Below are positions 1 through 7,830 of a stretch of 64,000 nucleotides of DNA, piece after piece. This stretch comes from Streptomyces lacrimifluminis (GTDB lineage: Bacteria > Actinomycetota > Actinomycetes > Streptomycetales > Streptomycetaceae): contig NZ_BMMU01000026.1 in NCBI RefSeq assembly GCF_014646095.1, positions 62,001 to 126,000 of the forward strand, in the 5' to 3' direction. How positions within the stretch are numbered: the first letter of the stretch is position 1; the number at the start of each line of letters is the position of its first letter. A program made the translations under genes and the position numbers. The notes under the pieces were generated by a model that had not been told where the DNA came from, ran no database searches, and saw nothing but the letters and a program-made list of their open reading frames with translations.

Positions 1-957
1 CTGCCGCACTACCGGCTGCTCGCGATCCGCACGGGCCGGGGCGACTTCGCCCGGGTGGCGCGGCTGGCGGCCACCGGCGGGATCGACGACCCCGACCTGC
101 TCGCCGAGACCCTCCTGACCCCGGACCTGTGCCGCACCCTGCCGGCCCCGGCCACGGAGACCCTTCCGCGCGACCGGTACCTCACCACCGCACGCCTCGC
201 CCAACGCGCCTCCGCCATCGCGCACACGGTGGTGTACGGCGGCTCCGACGTGCCCGAGCACCGGCGCATCCGCTCGGGCCTCGCCTGCAACCCCACCTTC
301 CTGCGCCTGTTCGCCGGCGACGCCGTCCTCGACGCGGTCCGTCTCTCGCGGGGGTTCTTCGACCTGGGCCCGTTCCGCGCCGCCGACGTGCGACGGCCCG
401 CCGACAACCGGTACCGGCTCACCCAGACCCTCACGGCCGCCTACTACCAGCCGCTCCCGAAGGACGAGAGGCGGGACGACGGCGTCTACCGGCTGGTGGA
501 CGACGGACGCTTCTCGGCCTCGATGGCCTTCCCGGACCGGCCTCGGGACGAGGTCTCGCACACGACCCGCGTCGAGGTGGACCTGCGGGAGGACGGCGCC
601 GACCTGCGGATCGACATCAGCGGACCACGGGTCCCCTGGGCCCTCGAACTGACCTTCCGGCCGGGCGGCGTGCCAGAGGGCGCCGTACCGATCGGCGACG
701 GCCGCTGGTGCCTGACGACCGGGCCGATGACCTACCGCGTCGGTGACGACGAGATCCGCGTCGAGGCCGGCGTCGAGGCGGGCGAACCGCTTGCCGGGCC
801 GGACCGCAGCGACCTACTGCGCTACGACCCGGGTCAGGACCACACCGTGGTCGGCGGCACCGACGCGACGACCGGGAACCGCGTCTACCTCGGTGGACAT
901 GGCCCGCACACACTGACCGTCGCACTGCGCGCCCGCCGGCCCGCACCCGTCGTGTGA
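1..957 (+). CDS. C-terminal part of a hypothetical carbohydrate-active-type protein (5' partial)
   Basis: The reading frame is open from base 1, so the true start lies outside the window; a GTG at 55 is available but in-frame coding continues upstream of it. About 318 codons are visible, ending in TGA at 957. The second half is rich in alternating beta-strand-like stretches (residues Val-Glu-Val-Asp-Leu and similar), fitting a beta-sandwich tail. No catalytic motif is recognised. It lies 49 bp before a 620-aa protein with a helical N-terminal half, on the same strand, so the two probably form one operon, perhaps for polysaccharide breakdown. That role is inferred from context only. Confidence 0.6.
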   Translation: MPHYRLLAIRTGRGDFARVARLAATGGIDDPDLLAETLLTPDLCRTLPAPATETLPRDRYLTTARLAQRASAIAHTVVYGGSDVPEHRRIRSGLACNPTFLRLFAGDAVLDAVRLSRGFFDLGPFRAADVRRPADNRYRLTQTLTAAYYQPLPKDERRDDGVYRLVDDGRFSASMAFPDRPRDEVSHTTRVEVDLREDGADLRIDISGPRVPWALELTFRPGGVPEGAVPIGDGRWCLTTGPMTYRVGDDEIRVEAGVEAGEPLAGPDRSDLLRYDPGQDHTVVGGTDATTGNRVYLGGHGPHTLTVALRARRPAPVV

Positions 958-1006
958 CTCCGACGCACCACGCCATGGCCACCCCAGGCATGAAGGGCTG
1001 ATCCCC

Positions 1007-2869
1007 GTGCACCTCACGTCCCCTCCCGTGCACCTCGCACACCAGCGCGGCCCCCTGCACGACCTGCCCGACAGCCCCGAGGCGTACGACGCGGTCCTCG
1101 CCGACGTCGTCGAGCAGGCCCTCGCGCGCATCACGCCCGAGGGCAACCTCGAACACCCCGACTGCGTCGACGACATCGGCGACACCTCGCTCGGCATCAC
1201 CTCGCTCCTCGCGCTCGCCTGGCAGCGCGGCAAGGACCCCCGGCTGCCGGAGGCGGTGGCCCGTAGCCTCGCCTTCCACCTCCGGGAGCGGGTCTACACC
1301 GAGGACAACCCCGGCTACCCGAACCTGAGGCTCCGCAACTCCGGTCTCCCGTACGCCCGTTACGTACTGGAGTCCGGCGCCCACCCCATCGGCGACTGGC
1401 CGAGCACGGTGTGGGCGCTGCTCCAGGCGGTGAACATCCTGGACGCGGCCGAGGGACTCGTCGCCGACGAACGGCGCGCGGAACTGGTCGAGTTGGCGCG
1501 CGGCTACTGGCGCTGGCTGACCGAGGCGACCTTCTTCAATCCGCAGGAGGCGGGCAACCAGGCGATCGGCTGTGTGGTCGGCGGCCTGATGCTGGCACGC
1601 CATCTGCCCCCGAAGGAAGGGGAGTCGGTCCGAGCCCGCGCACTGGAGCTGTACACCGACGAGATCCGCGCCCACCGGGTCCGCGACCGCGGCGCGCTGC
1701 TGCCCCCCGAGCACGGCGGCGCCTACGACAACAACTACGGCCCGATCTCCCTGTCCTTCCTCGCCCAGGCCCACCGGATCAGCGGAGAGGAGATCTTCGC
1801 CGAGGACGGCGACGCCCTGGCCCGCTACCTCGACGCCCGCCTCACCAACGGCGGGTTCGACAACGGCGGCCCCCGCTACAGCGAGCAGCACTCCGCCTTC
1901 GAGTCCGTCCTCGGCCTGCGCTACTTCGGCGCCCGCATCGGCTCCGACCTCGGCCGCTACCGGGGCGACAGCCGCTGGGCCCGGCACGCGGCCAAAGCCG
2001 ACGGCGGGGTCGACGGCCACTTCGCGTGGATGCTGGTCTGGCAGATCCAGGACACCACGCGCTGGCACCGGGAACCCTCTCCGTCCGCCGTCCGCCACCA
2101 ACTGCGCGCGGGCACGGTCTCGGTCGCCTTCGACGGCCACATGACCCCGGCGGTCGTTGAGGCCGCCGGAACGTACTACCTGCCCGCCGCCGTCAACCGT
2201 CAGCACGGCCACGGCCCCGTCACCGACGGCTTCCTGCTGTGCCGCCCGATGGGCGAGGTCCGCGTCCGCGACATCCGCGCCGACGGCCTCGCGGCCAAGC
2301 TGGTCACCAAGCCGGTCGTCGGCCGCGACCACGTCCTGCGCCACCTCCGGTCCCTGTACGTCACGGACGGCACGACCCTGTGGGTCACGGTCGCCGTCGA
2401 ACACCTCGACGGCACCCCGTACCTGCTCGCCGGTCTCCCGTACGCCACGGACGACGGTGACCGGGTCCGCCGGACGGCGGAAGCCGGCGGCGTCACCTCC
2501 GCGGGCCCCCTGCGCCTGACGCACCCGCAGGCACAGGGCGTCGACCACTTCGACGCCCGCACCGAGGCGACCCAGGAGCAGGCTGCCTTCGCCCTGGCGG
2601 CCGACCCGCGTGGCTACGGCAACCCCGACGAGGGCTGGCGCCACCTGGTCACCTCCACGGCACTGGAGGCCGACCCGGCGCCCGGCGCACCGGAGGGGCT
2701 GACCGTGTTCGCCGTCCGGTACGGAGACGGGGACGGCGACACCGAGTTCGCGCCGGTCTTCGAGGCGACCCCGAACGGCCTGAAGGTGCGCACCGAGGCG
2801 TTCACGGCAGTGATCGGCGAGGTGGCGGGCGACTCCCACGGCGAGCCGGAGCTGACGCTTCTCGACTGA
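1007..2869 (+). CDS. Hypothetical protein, possible (alpha/alpha)-toroid plus beta-sandwich enzyme
   Basis: A 620-aa protein with a GTG start at 1007. Residues about 20-330 are helical with many aromatic and Asn/Asp residues (for example a Tyr-Asp-Asn-Asn-Tyr-Gly stretch near residue 245), as in helical-barrel glycoside hydrolases or heparinase-like lyases. The C-terminal half is strand-rich. I do not recognise a specific family. No signal peptide is visible, so a cytoplasmic location is likely. It follows the partial gene ending at 957 and is closed by a strong hairpin at 2895-2936. Function: not assigned; carbohydrate breakdown is an inference. Confidence 0.6.
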   Translation: MHLTSPPVHLAHQRGPLHDLPDSPEAYDAVLADVVEQALARITPEGNLEHPDCVDDIGDTSLGITSLLALAWQRGKDPRLPEAVARSLAFHLRERVYTEDNPGYPNLRLRNSGLPYARYVLESGAHPIGDWPSTVWALLQAVNILDAAEGLVADERRAELVELARGYWRWLTEATFFNPQEAGNQAIGCVVGGLMLARHLPPKEGESVRARALELYTDEIRAHRVRDRGALLPPEHGGAYDNNYGPISLSFLAQAHRISGEEIFAEDGDALARYLDARLTNGGFDNGGPRYSEQHSAFESVLGLRYFGARIGSDLGRYRGDSRWARHAAKADGGVDGHFAWMLVWQIQDTTRWHREPSPSAVRHQLRAGTVSVAFDGHMTPAVVEAAGTYYLPAAVNRQHGHGPVTDGFLLCRPMGEVRVRDIRADGLAAKLVTKPVVGRDHVLRHLRSLYVTDGTTLWVTVAVEHLDGTPYLLAGLPYATDDGDRVRRTAEAGGVTSAGPLRLTHPQAQGVDHFDARTEATQEQAAFALAADPRGYGNPDEGWRHLVTSTALEADPAPGAPEGLTVFAVRYGDGDGDTEFAPVFEATPNGLKVRTEAFTAVIGEVAGDSHGEPELTLLD

Positions 2870-2894
2870 GGCAGGGCCGAAGAAAACGAAGACG

Positions 2895-2936
2895 GACGAG
2901 GCCGAGCAGCTCACCCGCGCGCTGCTCGGCCTCGTC
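2895..2936. terminator. Perfect 16-bp stem hairpin between convergent genes
   Basis: The arms GACGAGGCCGAGCAGC (2895-2910) and GCTGCTCGGCCTCGTC (2921-2936) are exactly complementary, with a 10-nt loop. It sits between a plus-strand gene ending at 2869 and a minus-strand gene ending at 2940, so it could stop transcription from both sides. There is no clear U-run, which is normal for Streptomyces terminators. Confidence 0.8.
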
Positions 2937-2939
2937 GTG

Positions 2940-3629
2940 TCACCCGGCGGCCGGGTACCGCAGCGACCCCGGCACCACCAGATCCGCCCGGTCCCGGGTC
3001 GCGGCGACCAGGTCGGCGTTGCGCTGGTCCGTACCCCGCACCCATGCGACGGCCGTGTCGTGGTCCTTGCCGAACACCTCGTGCCGGGCGACGAGCCGCC
3101 GGACGCGCTCGCCCTCGTCAAGCTCGCAGAACCACACCTCGTCGAGCTGGGACCGCACCCGCGCCCACGAACCCTGCCCCAGGAGAAGGTAGTTGCCCTC
3201 GGTGACGACAAGACGCGCCGACGGAAACACCGGGATCGCGCCCGCGACCGGCTGCTCCAGCACCCGTTCGAAACCCGGCGCGTAGACGATCTCCCCCTCA
3301 CCTGGCCCCTGGGTGTCCTCACGCAGCCGCCGCAGCAGTGCCGCGTACCCCGCCGCGTCGAAGGTCTCGGGCGCGCCCTTGCGGTCCCGCAGGCCCAGCC
3401 GCGCCAGCTCGACGTCGGCGAGATGGAATCCGTCCATCGGTACCTGGGCGACCCAGGGTGTGCCGTCGTCGTTCAGCGCCCGGACGAGCCGCTCGGCGAG
3501 CGTCGTCTTGCCCGCGCCGGGACTCCCGGCGACACCGAGCACGGCACGCCGGTCGTCGCGGACCAGGGCCCGTGCCCGGCCGAGGAGTTCGTCGAAGGTG
3601 GGTGCGGGGGAGGAAAGAGGGCGTTCCAC
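2940..3629 (-). CDS. Nucleoside/nucleotide kinase family protein (P-loop, uridine kinase/PanK-like)
   Basis: A 229-aa P-loop protein. Walker A is Gly-Ser-Pro-Gly-Ala-Gly-Lys-Thr at residues 35-42. It is followed by Pro-Met-Asp-Gly-Phe-His, the substrate-binding motif typical of uridine kinase, phosphoribulokinase and YggC-type kinases, and by a Val-Thr-Glu-Gly-Asn-Tyr-Leu-Leu segment that matches the Walker B region of the same family. The length is normal for the family. It probably phosphorylates a small sugar or nucleoside in the cytoplasm; the substrate is unknown. It converges with the gene ending at 2869, and the beta-lactamase-like gene 13 bp upstream runs the same way, so the two may be co-transcribed. 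Confidence 0.85.
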   Translation of the reverse strand: MERPLSSPAPTFDELLGRARALVRDDRRAVLGVAGSPGAGKTTLAERLVRALNDDGTPWVAQVPMDGFHLADVELARLGLRDRKGAPETFDAAGYAALLRRLREDTQGPGEGEIVYAPGFERVLEQPVAGAIPVFPSARLVVTEGNYLLLGQGSWARVRSQLDEVWFCELDEGERVRRLVARHEVFGKDHDTAVAWVRGTDQRNADLVAATRDRADLVVPGSLRYPAAG

Positions 3630-3642
3630 GCGGCCGAGTCTC

Positions 3643-4761
3643 TCACCCGGACAGTCCTTCGTAGGCGGCCCCGAGGATCAGGAAGGCCCGGTCGTCGCCG
3701 AGGGCGCCCGCGTCGAGCATGCGGTTCATGACGTACGCCACCGTCAGACGCGCGTCCATGTCGACCAGGACCATCGAACCGCCCCAGCCTCCCCAGAAAC
3801 ACGTGCGGGGGTTGGGGAGCTGGCCGCTGTGCAGGCCGTACCCCATGCCCCAGCGCATGGGCACGCCCAGGACCGAGTCCGTCCCGGCGAACTGCTCCTC
3901 CAGGGCGCGTTCGCAGCCCGCCTCCGACAGCAGTCGTACGCCTCGTGCGGTGCCGCCGCAGGACAGCACCGACTGGACGGCGGCGACCGAGCGGGCGTTG
4001 CCGTGGCCGTTGGCGGCCGGGAGCTCGGCGCGCCGCCAGGCCTCGGTGTTGGCGGTGGCGGACGGGACGTGCGGGTTACCGGGGCGGTCGCGCGGCAGGG
4101 CGGCGTTCGGGTCGAGCACCCGCTCGGGCGGGGCGATCACGGGCGCGACACGGTGGTCGTGCTCGGCGGGCAGCCCGATGTGGAAGTCGGCGCCCAGCGG
4201 CCCGGCGATCTCCTCGGCGAAGAAGACACCCGGGGTGCGGCCGGTGGCCCGGTGGATCACCTCGCCGACGAGGTGGCCGTAGGTGATGGCGTGGTAGCCG
4301 CCTTCCGCGCCGGGCTTCCAGGCCGGGGCCTGGGCGGCGAGCCGGGCGGTGGCGGCCGGCCAGTCGTAGAGGTCCTCGACCGTCATCGGTACGTCCCAGG
4401 TCGGCAGGCCCGCCGTGTGGCCCAGCAGGTGCCGTACCCGGACGTCGTCCTTGCCGTTCGCGGCGAACTCGGGCCAGTAGTGGGCGACCGGCGCGTCCAG
4501 GTCGAGTACGCCCCGGTCGGCGAGGACCAGGGCGCACAGCGCCGTCATCGTCTTCGTCGTGGACCACGTGTTGGTGAGGGTGTCACGCTCCCACGGCACG
4601 GTTCGGGCCTCGTCGGTGTGGCCGCCCCACAGGTCGACCACCGGTTCACCGTCGAGGAACACCGCCACGGACGCGCCCACGTCCTTGTCGTCGAGCGAGG
4701 CCGCCAACGCCTCCCGTACGGGAGCGAACTGGTCGGTGCATGTGCCGGACGTCTCCACCAT
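3643..4761 (-). CDS. Serine hydrolase, class C beta-lactamase/esterase family
   Basis: A 372-aa protein of the beta-lactamase/PBP fold (EstB type). The catalytic Ser-Thr-Thr-Lys (SxxK) motif is at residues 67-70, in a context usual for this family (Asn-Thr-Trp before it). A His-Thr-Ala-Gly-Leu-Pro motif follows, and Tyr-Gly-His occupies the Tyr-x-Asn position. No signal peptide is seen, so it is likely a cytoplasmic esterase rather than a secreted beta-lactamase. The ATG at 4761 is preferred over the GTG at 4797, which would add 12 residues unlike the family. The stop lies 13 bp from the start of the kinase-like gene. Confidence 0.88.
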   Translation of the reverse strand: MVETSGTCTDQFAPVREALAASLDDKDVGASVAVFLDGEPVVDLWGGHTDEARTVPWERDTLTNTWSTTKTMTALCALVLADRGVLDLDAPVAHYWPEFAANGKDDVRVRHLLGHTAGLPTWDVPMTVEDLYDWPAATARLAAQAPAWKPGAEGGYHAITYGHLVGEVIHRATGRTPGVFFAEEIAGPLGADFHIGLPAEHDHRVAPVIAPPERVLDPNAALPRDRPGNPHVPSATANTEAWRRAELPAANGHGNARSVAAVQSVLSCGGTARGVRLLSEAGCERALEEQFAGTDSVLGVPMRWGMGYGLHSGQLPNPRTCFWGGWGGSMVLVDMDARLTVAYVMNRMLDAGALGDDRAFLILGAAYEGLSG

Positions 4762-4850
4762 GCCGCGACCGTAGCCATGCCCCCGCCGAGCGGCCACCGA
4801 TTATTTCCGGCCCTGAGCCCCGCCCGTGCGCACGCGGCCGGGCGCCCGGC

Positions 4851-5258
4851 TCATGTCCGGTCGATGTGCACGCTCGTCGACTTCACCCGGGCCGTCGCCT
4901 CCACGCCCACTTCGAGGCCCAGCTCCTCCACTGCCTCCCGGGTCAGCAGCGACACCAGCCGGTGCGGACCCGCCTGGATCTCGACCTGAGCGGCGACATC
5001 GCCGAGCTTCACCGCCGTGACGATGCCGGAGAAGGCGTTACGGGCGGAGGTGTACGACGGCTCCTCCTCGCCGGAGCCGGTGCCCGCGCCGGAGTTGGCC
5101 AGCTCGATCGAGAAGGCGGCCAGATCCCGGCCGTCGATCAGCCGACGCCCGCCCTCGTCGCGGTGGGTCTTCACCCGGCCCGCATCAGCCCACCGCCTCG
5201 CGGTGTCGGGGCTCACGCCCAGCAGACGGGCGGCCTGACCAATGGTGTAGGACTGCAT
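4851..5258 (-). CDS. MerR-type HTH plus TOBE domain regulator (molybdate/tungstate-binding type)
   Basis: A 135-aa protein. Residues 1-50 form a MerR/excisionase-like winged helix (Tyr-Thr-Ile-Gly-Gln-Ala-Ala near the start, then Asp-Thr-Ala-Arg-Arg-Trp). After an Ala/Gly/Glu-rich linker, residues 70-133 match a TOBE (Mop) domain that binds molybdate-like oxyanions. The start is the ATG at 5258; a much longer frame upstream is not coding. It is divergent from the YraQ-type permease at 5374. Proteins of this make-up usually regulate molybdate uptake or act as molybdate sensors. No molybdate transporter is present here, so the target is unknown. Confidence 0.85.
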   Translation of the reverse strand: MQSYTIGQAARLLGVSPDTARRWADAGRVKTHRDEGGRRLIDGRDLAAFSIELANSGAGTGSGEEEPSYTSARNAFSGIVTAVKLGDVAAQVEIQAGPHRLVSLLTREAVEELGLEVGVEATARVKSTSVHIDRT

Positions 5259-5373
5259 ACGCGCCAACCTAGCTCGTTCCCCGATCCCGCAGAATGAGCA
5301 ACCGTGCCCGTCCCGGCGTACTGAAGTGGTAGGGAACGCACGCGATACAGCCACGCCCGGAGGTACCTCACCC

Positions 5374-6408
5374 GTGAGCATCACCAAAGCGGCCCCGCCC
5401 GGGGCCGGCCCCCGTGACACGGAGGCGCCGCCGGACGAGGCCGAGGGCGAGGAGCAGGGCTGGCAGTTCAGCTCGCCGCTCGTCCTGACCATGCTGCTGA
5501 TCCTGATGGTCGCCCTGCAGGGGCCGATCCGTGGGGCGGTGTCCGCGCCGGTGATGCAGAGCTGGATGACGGTGTTCGTCGCCGTCGTCGTACAGGCCCT
5601 GCCCTTCCTCGTCCTCGGGGTGCTGCTGTCGGCGTTGCTCGCGGTGTTCGTACCGCCGTCGTTCTTCGTCCGTGCCCTGCCCGGCCGGCCCGCCCTCGCG
5701 GTACCGGTCGCGGGGATGGCCGGAGCGATCCTGCCCGGCTGCGAGTGCGCGTCGGTGCCGGTGGCAGGCGCGCTGGTGCGGCGGGGGGTCGCGCCGGCGG
5801 CCGCGCTGGCGTTCCTGCTCTCCGCGCCGGCGATCAACCCGATCGTGCTGACCGCGACCGCCATCGCGTTCCCCGGCGAGCCGGAGATGGTCGTCGCCCG
5901 GTTCGTCGCGAGCCTCCTGGCGGCGTGCGCGATGGGCTGGCTCTGGCAGCGGCTCGGACGCACCGACTGGCTGCGCCCGCCGGCCCACCCCTCGGACGAG
6001 GGCCTCGGCAAGGGAGCCGCGTTCTGGAGTTCCGTACGGCACGACGTGATGCACGCGGGCGGTTTCCTGGTCGTCGGCGCGATGGCCGCCGCCACCCTGA
6101 AGGCCGTGGTGCCGGCGAGCTGGCTGAGCCTCGCGGCGGACAACCCGGTGGTGTCGGTCCTCGCACTCGCCGTCCTCGCGGTGCTGCTGTCGATCTGCTC
6201 GGAGGCGGACGCGTTCGTCGCCGCGTCCCTGACCCAGTTCTCGCTCACGGCCAGGCTGGCGTTCCTCGTGGTCGGCCCGATGATCGACCTGAAACTGTTC
6301 GCCATGCAGACGGCCACTTTCGGCCGGAGCTTCGCCCTGCGCTTCGCTCCGGCCACCTTCGTGATGGCCGTGGCGTCGTCGGTCCTCGTCGGGGCGGTGC
6401 TCCTGTGA
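5374..6408 (+). CDS. Permease, YraQ/UPF0718 family
   Basis: A 344-aa polytopic membrane protein with about eight hydrophobic segments after a 30-residue acidic cytoplasmic N-terminus. It carries the family signature Gly-Cys-Glu-Cys (near residue 130) and the related Ser-Glu-Ala-Asp-Ala motif near residue 280. The GTG at 5374 is chosen because GGAGG lies 10 nt upstream at 5359-5363; the GTG at 5326 lacks such a site. The stop overlaps the start of the next gene (GTGA). The YraQ-TIGR03943 pair has been linked by comparative genomics to metal homeostasis, and the cysteine-free L32 gene nearby supports that. The transported substrate is unproven. Confidence 0.85.
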   Translation: MSITKAAPPGAGPRDTEAPPDEAEGEEQGWQFSSPLVLTMLLILMVALQGPIRGAVSAPVMQSWMTVFVAVVVQALPFLVLGVLLSALLAVFVPPSFFVRALPGRPALAVPVAGMAGAILPGCECASVPVAGALVRRGVAPAAALAFLLSAPAINPIVLTATAIAFPGEPEMVVARFVASLLAACAMGWLWQRLGRTDWLRPPAHPSDEGLGKGAAFWSSVRHDVMHAGGFLVVGAMAAATLKAVVPASWLSLAADNPVVSVLALAVLAVLLSICSEADAFVAASLTQFSLTARLAFLVVGPMIDLKLFAMQTATFGRSFALRFAPATFVMAVASSVLVGAVLL

Positions 6409-7145
6409 ACCGGCAGGCACAGACGGTCGTCCTGTTCCTGGTCGGCGGAGCGATGGTGCACGCCGGTACCACCGACCTCTACCTGCGCTACGTCAAGGCG
6501 GGGCTCCAGCCGATGGTCGTCGGCGCGGGCGTGGTGCTGATGGTGGCCGCGCTGGCGACGGTCTGGTACGAGCGGAAACGCTCGAACACCGTCCCCGACA
6601 AGGAAGTTCACGTCCACGACGACGAAGCTCACGTCCACCGAGAACCGCGTGTCTCCTGGCTCCTGGTGCTGCCCCTGTTCGCGCTGATCCTGGTGGCCCC
6701 GCCCGCCCTGGGCTCCTACAGTGCCCTGCGCACGGGTACGGCCCTCCAGGCGCCGCTGGCCTACCCGCCCCTGCCCTCCGGTGACCCCGTACGCCTCAGC
6801 CTTGTCGACTACGCGGGCCGCGCGGCCTACGATCACGGACGCTCGCTGGGCGACCGGCGGATCGCGATCACCGGGTTCGTCGCACTCGACGCCAAGGGCA
6901 CCCCGTACCTCGTCCGGATGGCCCTCAACTGCTGCGCGGCGGACGCCCAGCCGGTCAAGGTCGGCCTGACCGGCGAAATCCCTCCGGTGCTGCAACCGGA
7001 CACCTGGCTCGAACTCACCGGCACCTACACCGATCAGCGGATCAAGGACCCGGTGAACAAGGGCATCATCCCGTTCTTCGACATCACCGAGGCCAGGCCG
7101 GCGGCGACCCCTCGCGACCCGTACGACGAGAGCTGGAACAGCTGA
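6405..7145 (+). CDS. TIGR03943 family membrane protein (YcgQ-like partner of the permease)
   Basis: A 246-aa protein starting with GTG at 6405, overlapping the permease stop by 4 nt, so translation is probably coupled. Three hydrophobic segments lie in the N-terminal half. A His/Asp-rich cytoplasmic stretch (about residues 68-83, repeated His-Val-His pairs) separates the second and third, and is a likely metal-binding loop. The C-terminal half is an outside-facing beta-rich domain with a Cys-Cys pair (near residue 183) and a terminal Pro-Phe-Phe-Asp motif, as in TIGR03943 proteins. It acts with the YraQ-type permease. Zinc is the favoured metal by context, but this is inference. Confidence 0.85.
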   Translation: MNRQAQTVVLFLVGGAMVHAGTTDLYLRYVKAGLQPMVVGAGVVLMVAALATVWYERKRSNTVPDKEVHVHDDEAHVHREPRVSWLLVLPLFALILVAPPALGSYSALRTGTALQAPLAYPPLPSGDPVRLSLVDYAGRAAYDHGRSLGDRRIAITGFVALDAKGTPYLVRMALNCCAADAQPVKVGLTGEIPPVLQPDTWLELTGTYTDQRIKDPVNKGIIPFFDITEARPAATPRDPYDESWNS

Positions 7146-7166
7146 ATCCCGGGGCCGGCGGTCCGG

Positions 7167-7331
7167 TCAGGGCTGGATCAGCCCGCGCTCGTACGCCTTG
7201 ACGAGCCGCTGCGGAACCATGTGCTCGACCCCGTCGACGGTGACCGGCACCAACTGGGTCGTGGTCGCCTTCCACTGGGCGCGGCGGTGGCGGGTGTTGC
7301 TGCGGGACATCTTCCGCTTGGGAACGGCCAT
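7167..7331 (-). CDS. rpmF: 50S ribosomal protein L32, cysteine-free (zinc-independent) paralogue
   Basis: A 54-aa protein that begins Met-Ala-Val-Pro-Lys-Arg-Lys-Met-Ser-Arg-Ser-Asn, the classic L32 N-terminus. The usual two Cys-x-x-Cys pairs of the zinc ribbon are completely absent: there are no cysteines. This is the C-minus form, which in many bacteria replaces the zinc-binding L32 under zinc starvation and frees zinc. A good ribosome binding site (GAGGAGG) precedes the ATG. A Zur-box-like palindrome lies 41 bp upstream (7372-7392). It converges with the permease operon end at 7145. Confidence 0.92.
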   Translation of the reverse strand: MAVPKRKMSRSNTRHRRAQWKATTTQLVPVTVDGVEHMVPQRLVKAYERGLIQP

Positions 7332-7371
7332 GGGAATCCTCCTCGGTTGGCAAGCGAGACAGGACGCTACA

Positions 7372-7392
7372 TGAAAATGGATCCCATTAACA
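7372..7392 (-). promoter_or_regulatory. Candidate Zur box upstream of the cysteine-free L32 gene
   Basis: The plus strand reads TGAAAATGG, ATC, CCATTAACA: an imperfect inverted repeat whose half-site TGAAAATG matches the half-site I recall for actinomycete Zur operators. It lies 41 bp upstream of the L32 start codon, a normal operator distance, and the gene type is a known Zur target in other Streptomyces. Binding itself is inferred. Confidence 0.65.
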
Positions 7393-7830
7393 GTTGGGTA
7401 CGGTCGGACCGGGGGAGCCGTCGGAGGGGGACGGGAACACCACGCTGTCCGACTCCGCGCCGGGCAGCGGCTCCGGCTCCCGCCGGCCCGTCCGACGGGA
7501 GAACGCCACCGAACCGTGAGCCTGGTCCCAGGTCGGCGGCCACGCCCTCCCGCCCGGTACGGCCGAGCTGAACGGGGGCAGCGGCCGCCGCCCTGGTCCG
7601 GTGCCCCGGGGGCGTTGTCCGCACGCCCAGTTCGTCCCTCTCGAAGGCGCCCACCGGCAACTCGTCGACACGCTCCGCACCGAGCAGTTCGGTCACCCTG
7701 CCGTACGCATCGGTGGGTTCGTCGGCGATGGTGAGAACGCCGGGTCCGGAAGTCGCCTGGGAAGGGAACGCACCCGTCGGCCGGGCGCGACACCACCTGT
7801 GCCGTGACTCTTGGGGAGAGTGACGACAGC
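7393..7830. other. 438-bp region without a confident gene; possible decayed ORF on the minus strand
   Basis: No full gene is supported. On the minus strand, about 7770 down to 7600, one frame has protein-like composition (a Val-Leu-Thr-Ile-Ala-Asp-Glu-Pro stretch, then Val-Thr-Glu-Leu-Leu-Gly-Ala-Glu-Arg) and mostly G/C third bases. It then degrades into low-complexity sequence and runs into the Zur box. It may be the remains of a gene that followed the ATP-grasp ligase. I do not recognise the family. Confidence 0.35.

Noticed and set aside
617..3322. Very long minus-strand frame opposite the first two genes
   Set aside because: Composition is Arg/Gly/Val-rich shadow coding of the plus-strand genes; no motif, and the real genes have the family-like content.
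5259..6995. Minus-strand frame joining the MerR/TOBE regulator to sequence opposite the permease
   Set aside because: Only the last 135 codons (from the ATG at 5258) carry the HTH and TOBE motifs; the rest is antisense to the permease pair.
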